Positions 1-5,572 of a stretch of DNA of 6,297 nucleotides are shown in pieces (position 1 is the stretch's first letter; each line of letters starts with the position of its first letter). The translations under genes and the position numbers were made by a program. This stretch comes from an uncultured Clostridia bacterium. Lineage in GTDB: Bacteria > Bacillota > Clostridia > Oscillospirales > Acutalibacteraceae. The DNA lies in contig CAMNHG010000078.1 of the NCBI GenBank assembly GCA_946539105.1, forward strand, positions 1-6,297. The letters run 5' to 3'. The notes beneath the pieces were generated by a model. It searched no databases, was not told the DNA's origin, and was given only the letters and a program-made list of their open reading frames with translations.

Positions 1-140
1 CGGTAATGTGGCCGGTAAGAATCGCCGCGGCAGGCAAAACCGTAACCCCCGGCGGTGCGATTGAGATTCTCGACATTTTAGGCAGAGAAGAAACAATGAG
101 AAGACTGGAAATCGGACTTAAAAAACTTGAAAACCAATAA
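1..140 (+). CDS. gltX: Glutamate--tRNA ligase, C-terminal end (partial)
   Basis: The reading frame entering from the left edge (first full codon at 3) encodes 45 residues and stops at TAA 138-140. The peptide contains WPVRIAAAGKTVTPGGA followed by IEILDILGREETMRRL. This matches the well-known C-terminal anticodon-binding end of bacterial glutamyl-tRNA synthetase, which usually reads WPVR...TPGG...ILGKEE..RRI. The enzyme attaches glutamate to tRNA-Glu in the cytoplasm. The catalytic domain lies outside the window, so it cannot be told whether the enzyme is discriminating or non-discriminating. The nearby glnS suggests a discriminating one. The stop codon shares one base with the ATG of the following transposase gene. 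Confidence 0.9.
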   Translation, partial: VMWPVRIAAAGKTVTPGGAIEILDILGREETMRRLEIGLKKLENQ

Positions 141-658
141 TGAATAAACAGCCAAAAATCAGAAAAAACTTAAGGCTTAAAGAATTTGATTATTCAAGTT
201 ACGGCTCATACTTTGTAACCATTTGCACTTATCACAGAAAGCAAACCTTGTGGAATTTTCGTAGTGGCGACCCTTGCGGTCGCCTAAAGCCGACGTATTC
301 CGAACTCGGCAGAATTGCCTTAGGAGCAATCTCCGACTTAACAAACGGCGGCGAAATCGAAATTGCAAACTACGCAGTTATGCCCAACCACGTTCATCTG
401 TTAATCAACTTTTTTAATCCCCCAAATGACAGCCGCAAGGGCTGTCACTACAATCTCAGTCAGACGGTCAGCAAATATAAATCTTTGGTCAGCAACAGAT
501 GGCTCGCTGTTTGCAAAGCTAAAAACATATATATGGGCAAAATTTGGCAGCGTTCCTTTTACGACCACATCATCCGCGACGAAAGAGATTATAATGAGAT
601 TTGGCAGTATATCGAAAACAATCCTGTTAAATGGGAAGCCGATAAATATTATTATTAA
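140..658 (+). CDS. REP-associated tyrosine transposase (RAYT, Y1/HUH family)
   Basis: This encodes a 172-residue protein of the IS200-like Y1 transposase superfamily, RAYT (TnpA-REP) branch. RAYTs are single-strand DNA nucleases that recognise REP hairpins, usually with a GTAG-type guide tetranucleotide. Visible features are the N-terminal YGSYFVTICT strand, the HUH metal-binding motif in MPNHVHLLI (His84 and His86), the probable catalytic Tyr113 in SKYKS, and the RAYT-like C-terminal block IWQRSFYDHIIRDERDY then IWQYIENNPVKW (about 135-165). The length is usual for the family and all key residues are present, so the protein may be active. ATG 140-142 overlaps the gltX stop and no Shine-Dalgarno sequence is visible, so translation is probably coupled to gltX. 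No IS ends or target duplications flank the gene, as expected for single-copy RAYTs rather than ordinary insertion sequences. Two REP-like hairpins lie inside the frame, at residues 41-48 and 96-104. Confidence 0.88.
   Translation: MNKQPKIRKNLRLKEFDYSSYGSYFVTICTYHRKQTLWNFRSGDPCGRLKPTYSELGRIALGAISDLTNGGEIEIANYAVMPNHVHLLINFFNPPNDSRKGCHYNLSQTVSKYKSLVSNRWLAVCKAKNIYMGKIWQRSFYDHIIRDERDYNEIWQYIENNPVKWEADKYYY
261..284 (+). repeat. REP-like hairpin with GTAG head, inside the transposase gene (copy 1)
   Basis: GTAG at 261-264 is followed by T and a perfect 7-bp stem, GGCGACC (266-272) with GGTCGCC (278-284), closing on the loop CTTGC (273-277). A GTAG tetranucleotide 5' of a short hairpin is the known architecture of REP sequences recognised by RAYT proteins. 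This copy is translated in frame as roughly RSGDPCGR. It is 18/24 identical to the inverted copy at 428-451, and all six differences fall in the stem as three compensated base pairs. Confidence 0.75.
428..451 (-). repeat. REP-like hairpin with GTAG head, inverted copy inside the transposase gene (copy 2)
   Basis: Read on the minus strand, GTAG (451-448) precedes a hairpin with the same CTTGC loop (439-435) as copy 1. The stem is TGACAGCC (427-434 on the plus strand) with GGCTGTCA (440-447), 8 perfect base pairs. It points opposite to copy 1, so the two GTAG heads face outward, in a BIME-like inverted pair about 140 bp apart. It is translated as NDSRKGCHY, in the variable loop between the HUH motif and the catalytic tyrosine. 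Confidence 0.75.
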
Positions 659-670
659 GTTATAGAAAAG

Positions 671-675
671 AAGGA
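671..675 (+). promoter_or_regulatory. Ribosome-binding site of glnS
   Basis: AAGGA lies 6 bases before ATG 682 and supports that start. Only 23 bp separate the transposase stop from glnS. No convincing promoter is visible in this gap, so glnS is probably transcribed from upstream. Confidence 0.6.
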
Positions 676-681
676 AATAAT

Positions 682-2367
682 ATGTCAGAAAATACAAACC
701 CCGAAGTTATGACCGGTAACTTCATTCACGATTTTATTGACGAGGATATCGCCGAGGGCGGCAGATACGAGGGCAAAAAGGTTCACACCCGTTTTCCGCC
801 CGAGCCGAACGGCTATCTTCACATCGGCCACGCAAAGGCGATTTGCGTTGACTTCGGCACGGCTGAAAAATATAACGGCCTGTGCAACCTGCGTATGGAC
901 GACACCAACCCCACCAAAGAGGACGTTGAGTACGTCGACGCGATTAAAGAGGACATCAAGTGGCTCGGCTTTGACTGGGACGACCGCTTTTACTACGCAT
1001 CCGACTACTTTGAGCAGATGTATGACTACGCGGTTGAGCTCATCAAAAAAGGCCTTGCCTATGTCTGCGAGCTCAACGCCGAGCAGATGCGCGAATACCG
1101 CGGCGACACTCAGACTCCGGCGAAAAGCCCCTACCGCGACAGACCTGTTGAGGAAAGCCTCGATTTGTTCGAGCGTATGCGCAAGGGCGAGTTTGAGGAC
1201 GGAAGCATGACGCTCCGCGCAAAAATCGACCTCGCCTCGGGCAACTTTAATATGCGCGACCCGGTAATTTACCGAATCAACCGCCTTAAGCACCACCGCA
1301 CAGGCGACAGCTGGTGCATTTACCCGATGTACGACTTTGCCCACCCGATTGAGGACGCGATTGAGGGAATCACCCACAGCCTTTGCACGCTGGAGTTCGA
1401 ATCGCACCGTCCGCTCTACGACTGGGTAATCGAGAACATCTCCGCACCGAGCAAGCCAAGACAGATTGAGTTTGCAAGGCTCGGAATCAACAACACCGTA
1501 ATGTCAAAGCGCAAGCTCAGAGAGCTTGTTGAAAATAACCACGTAAACGGCTGGGACGACCCGAGAATGCCAACCCTCTGCGGACTTCGCAGACGCGGCT
1601 ACACCCCCAAGTCGATCCGCTCGTTCATCGACCAAATCGGCGTGTCAAAGGTCAACTCCATTGTCGAGTACAGCTTTTTGGAGCACTGCCTGCGCGACGA
1701 CCTCAACGAGAGCGCGGAGCGTACAATGTGCGTAATTCATCCCATCAAGCTCATCCTCACCAACTATCCCGAGGGCAAGACCGAGGAATTTGAGGTTGAA
1801 AACAACCCCAACCGTCCCGAGGACGGCACAAGAACCGTAACCTTCTCGCGCGAGTGCTGGATTGAAGCCGAGGACTTTATGGAGGAACCGATTAAGAAAT
1901 ATCAGCGTCTTTACCCCGGCAACGAGGTAAGGCTTAAATCCACCTATATCGTAAAGTGCACAGGCTGCAAGAAGGACGAAAACGGCAACGTTGTTGAGGT
2001 TTATGCCGAGTACGATCCCGAGACTCGCGGCGGCAACACACCCGACGGCAGAAAGGTGCGCGGCACAATCCACTGGGTTGACGCGAACAACTGCGCCGAC
2101 GCCGAGGTAAGGCTTTACGACAACCTATTCACCGTACCCGATCCCGACGCGGGCGAGGGCAGCTTCCTCGATTACCTCAACCCGAACTCCCTTGAAATTC
2201 TCAAAAACTGCAAGGCAGAAAAGAACCTCGAAACCGCTACAGCTCCCAAGAGCTTTCAGTTTATGCGGCTCGGATATTTCTGCGTTGACAACAAGGACAG
2301 CAAGCCCGGTCATTTGGTATTCAACAGAAGCGTGAGCCTGAAAGACGGATTTAAACCTAAGAAATAA
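682..2367 (+). CDS. glnS: Glutamine--tRNA ligase
   Basis: This 561-residue class I aminoacyl-tRNA synthetase joins glutamine to tRNA-Gln using ATP, in the cytoplasm. The catalytic Rossmann domain opens with RFPPEPNGYLHIGHAKA (about 37-53, HIGH motif at 47-50). The KMSKS-type loop is VMSKRKL (273-279). Residues 232-245 (HSLCTLEFESHRPL) and GLRRRGYTPKSIR (301-313) are also typical GlnRS blocks. From about 350 onward come the two beta-barrel anticodon-binding domains, with GRKVRGTIHWV (456-466) and a C-terminal HLVFNRSVSLKDGF. The length matches bacterial GlnRS (about 550) and the gene looks intact. The HIGH-region sequence and the GTIHWV block separate it from GluRS. With gltX nearby, it implies direct glutaminylation rather than sole reliance on the Glu-tRNA amidotransferase route. 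A short-chain reductase gene starts 3 bp after the stop. Confidence 0.97.
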   Translation: MSENTNPEVMTGNFIHDFIDEDIAEGGRYEGKKVHTRFPPEPNGYLHIGHAKAICVDFGTAEKYNGLCNLRMDDTNPTKEDVEYVDAIKEDIKWLGFDWDDRFYYASDYFEQMYDYAVELIKKGLAYVCELNAEQMREYRGDTQTPAKSPYRDRPVEESLDLFERMRKGEFEDGSMTLRAKIDLASGNFNMRDPVIYRINRLKHHRTGDSWCIYPMYDFAHPIEDAIEGITHSLCTLEFESHRPLYDWVIENISAPSKPRQIEFARLGINNTVMSKRKLRELVENNHVNGWDDPRMPTLCGLRRRGYTPKSIRSFIDQIGVSKVNSIVEYSFLEHCLRDDLNESAERTMCVIHPIKLILTNYPEGKTEEFEVENNPNRPEDGTRTVTFSRECWIEAEDFMEEPIKKYQRLYPGNEVRLKSTYIVKCTGCKKDENGNVVEVYAEYDPETRGGNTPDGRKVRGTIHWVDANNCADAEVRLYDNLFTVPDPDAGEGSFLDYLNPNSLEILKNCKAEKNLETATAPKSFQFMRLGYFCVDNKDSKPGHLVFNRSVSLKDGFKPKK

Positions 2368-2370
2368 AAT

Positions 2371-3108
2371 ATGGAAAATGTATTAGTAACAGGAGCGAGC
2401 GGCGGCATCGGCACTGCGCTTTGCGTTGCCTTTGCCCAGACGGGCAGGAACGTCGCCGTTCACTACCGCAGCAACAAACAACAGGCGGAAAATCTCGCTG
2501 GAGTTCTGACTGAAACCTACAATGTTAAGGCAACCGCGGTTCAGGCGGACGTCGCCGACAGACAGTCGGTTAACGCTATGCTCAACGCGGTTTCGGTTCA
2601 GCTCGGGGATATTGACATCCTCGTAAACAACGCCGGAATCGCACAGCAAAAGCTGTTTACCGACCTCAGCATTGACGACTGGCGCAATATGCTCGGCACA
2701 AACCTCGACGGCGTTTTTAACTGTACTCAGGAAGTGCTTAGACGCTACATGATTAAAAACCACCGCGGAGTTATCCTCAACATCAGCTCGATGTGGGGGC
2801 AGGTCGGCGCGTCGTGCGAGGCGCATTACAGCGCGGCAAAGGCAGGCGTAATCGGACTTACAAAGGCTCTGGCAAAGGAGCTGGGACTGTCCGGAATCCG
2901 CGTAAACTGCATTGCCCCCGGAGTTGTGATGACGGATATGATGAAGGGCTTTGACGAGCAGACAATCGCTGAGCTAAAGGAAGAAACTCCCCTAAACACC
3001 CTCGGCACACCGAAGGATATTGCCGACGCGGCGATATTCCTCTGCTCCGACCGCGCTAAGTTCATAACCGGTCAGGTGCTCGGCGTTAACGGCGGATTTG
3101 TTATTTAA
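2371..3108 (+). CDS. Short-chain dehydrogenase/reductase, FabG-like 3-oxoacyl-ACP reductase
   Basis: This is a classical SDR of 245 residues, the usual length of FabG. It shows the cofactor motif TGASGGIG (7-14) after the first strand, the NNAG motif (86-89) and the catalytic tetrad Asn111, Ser140 (NISS), Tyr153 and Lys157 (YSAAK). It also has the IAPGVVMTDM segment and the C-terminal ITGQVLGVNGG typical of FabG-type enzymes. HYRSN at the end of strand 2 favours NADPH, by analogy with the family. The probable reaction is NAD(P)H-dependent reduction of a ketone such as 3-oxoacyl-ACP. No fatty-acid genes lie beside it, so a different ketone substrate is possible and the symbol is left blank. 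It follows glnS by 3 bp and has no clear Shine-Dalgarno sequence, so it is probably translationally coupled. Confidence 0.9.
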   Translation: MENVLVTGASGGIGTALCVAFAQTGRNVAVHYRSNKQQAENLAGVLTETYNVKATAVQADVADRQSVNAMLNAVSVQLGDIDILVNNAGIAQQKLFTDLSIDDWRNMLGTNLDGVFNCTQEVLRRYMIKNHRGVILNISSMWGQVGASCEAHYSAAKAGVIGLTKALAKELGLSGIRVNCIAPGVVMTDMMKGFDEQTIAELKEETPLNTLGTPKDIADAAIFLCSDRAKFITGQVLGVNGGFVI

Positions 3109-3266
3109 TACTAATTCCTGATAGAAAGAAGACTAATATTTTGCGAGGATATTTTTCGCAAGACAAGGCGAAGGACGCGGCAAGGCTGACGCCTTGCAAG
3201 GACGACAACGCAGTATTGCGGAAAATAGACCGCAAAGATTGTCTACTTTTTATTAGGTATTAGTAT
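3108..3266. mobile_element. MITE-like near-palindromic element, 159 bp
   Basis: The terminal inverted repeats are 3108-3133 and 3241-3266, matching at 22 of 26 positions with the outermost 8 bases perfect (ATACTAAT / ATTAGTAT). Inside are three hairpins: TTGCGA/TCGCAA (3141-3146 with 3156-3161), GCAAGGC/GCCTTGC around TGAC (3180-3186 with 3191-3197), and TTGCGG/CCGCAA (3216-3221 with 3230-3235). The first and third arms resemble each other in inverted orientation, so the symmetry extends through most of the element. The central hairpin sits at its midpoint. There is no coding capacity. A TA at each end is compatible with a TA target duplication, as for IS630/mariner-type MITEs, but it is also part of the repeat. 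The element begins at the last base of the reductase stop codon and ends next to the following gene's ribosome-binding site. A structured RNA or intergenic repeat is the alternative reading. Confidence 0.65.
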
Positions 3267-3272
3267 AAGGAG
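3267..3272 (+). promoter_or_regulatory. Ribosome-binding site of the membrane-anchored propeller-like gene
   Basis: AAGGAG lies 6 bases before ATG 3279 and fixes the start. It directly abuts the right terminal repeat of the MITE-like element, so a fold of the element in mRNA could affect its accessibility. Confidence 0.75.
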
Positions 3273-3278
3273 ACTGTT

Positions 3279-4361
3279 ATGAAAAGGTCAACCAAGGCAA
3301 GGATTCTGCTTATTTCAGGCTTGGCGTTTGTTGTAATTGCGCCGCTGTTTTACCTGTTTGTGTGCGTACCGGGTGACATCTGCACAAGAACCTGCTTTTC
3401 AGCCTGTGATGTGATTAACAACGTTAACTTTAATATAAAGCCTTTTGCTTTTGAGAGCGAAGCTGTCGACAACGGTTTTCATAACGCGAGGGCGGGCGGT
3501 CTGCTCGCGTATAAGAACAAAACCCTTTACGCAATAAACCAATTTGGGCAAAACTCGCTTGGGCTGTATGCGATAAACAAGGACTCCGCTGAAAAAATCC
3601 ACAGCGGCAGCTTTGTTCAAGAGGAAAAAGGGAAATATCATGATATGTATCCGTTTGCCATGTACCAAAACTCGGATAAGATATATGTTATTGAGAATAT
3701 TTATAACGTTGACGATAACTTTACGGTTCGGAAGTTTAACCCTTCAACAAATGAGCTTACCGACAGCGGTTTGGGAATAGAAACAAACAGCACTGATATA
3801 TATATTTCCGATAAACTTATGGTTTGGTTCGATCTTAAAAACCCCGAAAAGCTTCTCGTAAAATACAACGGCAAACAATCTGTTGCTTATGATAAAAGGA
3901 TTAATTCGTTCGACGTTGTTGACGGGAAAATCTATTATGTAAACGATTTTGGTAATCTTTACCGATACGACCCCGAAACCTCGGAAAACAAAATGATAAA
4001 CAAAAAGGATAAATCAAAAATCCGCTACTTAACTCCCAATCAAATTATCTGCAGTGACAATTACTGTTATTTTATTACCTCTGAAAGTCTGATAAGCTAT
4101 CCCTTTGACGGCAAAGAGGAAGAATACACCTATCTATTGCAGGAAGATAAAATTTACAGTCTTAACTCCTACGGCGGTAAGGTTTACGCCGCGGCTGAAA
4201 GCGGAATTTATGAGCTCAACAAAAACGAGTGCAAAAAAATCAGCGACATAAAGACAAAGCAGATTTATATTTTTGACGAGCAGTATATTTTTACTCATGA
4301 TAGCAACGGACATGTACTCCGCCTTGATCCCGAAACAGGCAAGGCAGATGAAATAATTTAA
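3279..4361 (+). CDS. Hypothetical membrane-anchored protein with beta-propeller-like repeats
   Basis: I do not recognise this 360-residue protein as a named family. The N-terminus is basic (K2, R3, K6, R8), followed by a hydrophobic segment at about 9-30. This suggests a signal anchor that places the rest outside the membrane. Just after it, cysteines 35, 39 and 43 are spaced every four residues, with Cys29 at the membrane edge. LFVC is a poor lipobox, so a lipoprotein is unlikely. The remainder shows about seven repeats of 30-40 residues of the form (K)IYxx...G-LYxYDPxT. Examples are KIYYVNDFGNLYRYDPET (217-234), KVYAAAESGIYELN (301-314) and HVLRLDPETGK (345-355). This pattern fits a seven-bladed beta-propeller of the DUF5050/WD-like kind. 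No catalytic motif is visible; binding or a scaffold role is only a guess. The gene looks richer in A/T, with ATA codons, than glnS or the reductase, which may mean a different origin or weaker codon selection. Confidence 0.75.
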   Translation: MKRSTKARILLISGLAFVVIAPLFYLFVCVPGDICTRTCFSACDVINNVNFNIKPFAFESEAVDNGFHNARAGGLLAYKNKTLYAINQFGQNSLGLYAINKDSAEKIHSGSFVQEEKGKYHDMYPFAMYQNSDKIYVIENIYNVDDNFTVRKFNPSTNELTDSGLGIETNSTDIYISDKLMVWFDLKNPEKLLVKYNGKQSVAYDKRINSFDVVDGKIYYVNDFGNLYRYDPETSENKMINKKDKSKIRYLTPNQIICSDNYCYFITSESLISYPFDGKEEEYTYLLQEDKIYSLNSYGGKVYAAAESGIYELNKNECKKISDIKTKQIYIFDEQYIFTHDSNGHVLRLDPETGKADEII

Positions 4362-4372
4362 TATAATTAATT

Positions 4373-4404
4373 AGGGCGGACAAATTGTCCGCCCTGAATG
4401 TTTT
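4373..4404 (+). terminator. Probable terminator of the propeller-like gene
   Basis: AGGGCGGAC (4373-4381) pairs perfectly with GTCCGCCCT (4387-4395) around AAATT, 12 bp after the stop codon. The tail is GAATGTTTT, so the T-run is short and offset. The hairpin is GC-rich and well placed for the plus strand. The T-tract is the weak part. Confidence 0.65.
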
Positions 4405-4442
4405 AAAAATCAAAAAGGACTGTTCACGAGGAACAGTCCTTT
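4405..4442 (-). terminator. Intrinsic terminator of the rplJ-rplL transcript
   Basis: On the minus strand, 20 bases after the rplL stop, a 12-bp perfect stem is formed by AAAGGACTGTTC and GAACAGTCCTTT (4431-4442 with 4414-4425), loop 4426-4430. TTTTTGATTTTT follows on the minus strand (4416-4405). This is a textbook rho-independent terminator. It implies that most stalk-protein transcripts end here. Confidence 0.92.
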
Positions 4443-4461
4443 GGTGTTTATTAAGCTATAA

Positions 4462-4839
4462 TTACTTAAGCTCAACCTCTGCACCTGCAGCTTCGAGCTT
4501 CTCCTTGATAGCGTCAGCGTCTTCCTTAGAAGCCTGCTCCTTAACGGTCTTGGGTGCGCCGTCAACGAGAGCCTTAGCTTCCTTAAGGCCGAGACCTGTG
4601 ATCTCACGAACAGCCTTGATAACGTTGATCTTGCTTGAGCCTGCGCTCTTAAGGATTACGTCAAACTCTGTCTGCTCTGCAGCAGCAGCACCTGCGTCTG
4701 CGGCAGGACCTGCAACAGCTACAGCAGCGGCAGCTGATACGCCAAACTCATCCTCTACAGCGTGAACGAGCTCTGAAAGCTCGAGAACTGTGAGGCCTTT
4801 TAATTCTTCAATAATAGCAGTAATTTTCTCTGATGCCAT
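4462..4839 (-). CDS. rplL: 50S ribosomal protein bL12 (L7/L12)
   Basis: This 125-residue stalk protein has the family's usual length. Residues 1-35 (EKITAIIEELKGLTVLELSE...) form the N-terminal dimerisation domain that docks on L10. An Ala-rich hinge follows (about 36-55). The C-terminal domain begins at EQTEFDVILKSAG and includes KINVIKAVREITGLGLKEAK (70-89), which binds translation factors such as EF-Tu and EF-G. The start ATG 4839 is supported by GGAGGT 8 bases upstream. It lies 50 bp after rplJ and is followed by a strong terminator instead of rpoB. Confidence 0.98.
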   Translation of the reverse strand: MASEKITAIIEELKGLTVLELSELVHAVEDEFGVSAAAAVAVAGPAADAGAAAAEQTEFDVILKSAGSSKINVIKAVREITGLGLKEAKALVDGAPKTVKEQASKEDADAIKEKLEAAGAEVELK

Positions 4840-4847
4840 TGTAATTT

Positions 4848-4853
4848 ACCTCC
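4848..4853 (-). promoter_or_regulatory. Ribosome-binding site of rplL
   Basis: GGAGGT on the minus strand, 8 bases before the rplL ATG. It is very strong, as expected for the ribosomal protein made in multiple copies per ribosome. Confidence 0.85.
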
Positions 4854-4889
4854 AATATAAATAAGTTGATTTTGAAATTAGTTTGCAGA

Positions 4890-5504
4890 TTATTCTGCGG
4901 CAGGAGCTTCCTCAGCGGGAGCCTCTGCAGGTGCTTCTGCGGGAGCTTCAGCAGCTTCCTCGGCAGGAGCAGCCTCCTCAGCAGGAGCCTTCTTTGCGAG
5001 GCATTCCTCAAAGCCGCCCTCGTCAACTACAGCCTGCATAACGCGGGCAAATGCAGCGATAGGAGCCTGGAATGCACCGAGTACGTTTGCGAGAAGAACA
5101 TCTCTGGTGGGCAGCTTTGACAGGGATGTGATAGTATCCATATCAATTACCGCGCCGTCAAGATAACCTGACTTAACCTTGAAGTTGTCGTGATCCTTAG
5201 CGTAACCGCAGAGGATTCTCGCTGCGGCAGCGTATTCGCTGTCGCTTGTGGCAAGTGCCGTTGTACCCTCCAAAACGGGCTTAAGCTCTTCAAGACCTGC
5301 TTCATCACACGCACGTGAGAGAAGTGTGTTCTTAACTACGGTGTACTTAACGTCGTTTTCACGAAGCTCTTTTCTGAGCTTGGTGTCGTCCTCGGTGTTG
5401 ATACCCTCGTAGCTTACAACAAGACCTGTAACAGAGTTCTTAAGTCTTTCGGTGAGCTCGGCAACAATAGCCTTCTTTTGCTCTAAAACACTTTGACTTG
5501 GCAA
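4890..5504 (-). CDS. rplJ: 50S ribosomal protein uL10
   Basis: uL10 anchors the L12 dimers to 23S rRNA at the base of the stalk and usually represses its own operon by binding the leader mRNA. The start is placed at TTG (5504-5502), giving 204 residues beginning MPSQSVLEQKKAIVAELTE, the usual L10 N-terminus. GGAGG lies 8 bases upstream. The open frame extends further, to a TTG at 5558, but those 18 codons fall in the leader and resemble no L10 sequence. Visible blocks include VVSYEGINTEDDTKLRKELR (after about residue 30), YTVVKNTLLSRA and LLANVLGAFQAPIAAFARVM (about 137-156). After the L12-binding helix, an Ala/Pro/Glu-rich tail covers about residues 170-204 (APAEE/AEAP repeats). It makes the protein longer than the roughly 165-175 residues common in Firmicutes. 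Confidence 0.96.
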   Translation of the reverse strand: MPSQSVLEQKKAIVAELTERLKNSVTGLVVSYEGINTEDDTKLRKELRENDVKYTVVKNTLLSRACDEAGLEELKPVLEGTTALATSDSEYAAAARILCGYAKDHDNFKVKSGYLDGAVIDMDTITSLSKLPTRDVLLANVLGAFQAPIAAFARVMQAVVDEGGFEECLAKKAPAEEAAPAEEAAEAPAEAPAEAPAEEAPAAE

Positions 5505-5510
5505 AAATTT

Positions 5511-5517
5511 CACCTCC
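5511..5517 (-). promoter_or_regulatory. Ribosome-binding site selecting the TTG start of rplJ
   Basis: GGAGGTG on the minus strand (5517-5511). The GGAGG core ends 8 bases before TTG 5504. No comparable site precedes the longer in-frame start at 5558, so this site decides the start. Confidence 0.85.
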
Positions 5518-5572
5518 GATAGTTTTATATCGCAGTTCGCGCCAAACGGCGCAGCCAAAAGTTACAGCTTAC

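Noticed and set aside
685..1407. Long antisense open frame opposite glnS (240 codons)
   Set aside because: It lies wholly within a confident GlnRS gene, has no ribosome-binding site or recognisable domain, and is explained by GC-rich third positions in glnS.
2459..2470. CACTAC within the reductase gene as another REP head
   Set aside because: No matching hairpin or CTTGC loop adjoins it, so it is a chance six-base match.
3239..3266. Possible promoter TTGTCT - 16 bp - TAGTAT at the right end of the MITE-like element
   Set aside because: Each box matches the consensus at only 4 of 6 positions, and the predicted start would fall at or after the ribosome-binding site, leaving no usable leader.
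4385..4765. Plus-strand open frame opposite rplL (126 codons)
   Set aside because: It is a shadow of rplL; the Ser/Ala-rich translation reflects the Ala-rich hinge read backwards, and its start lies in terminator hairpins.
4900..4990. Repeated GCAGGAGC/TTCCTC units as a CRISPR-like or satellite array
   Set aside because: The units are irregular, in frame, and explained by the APAEE-rich tail of L10.
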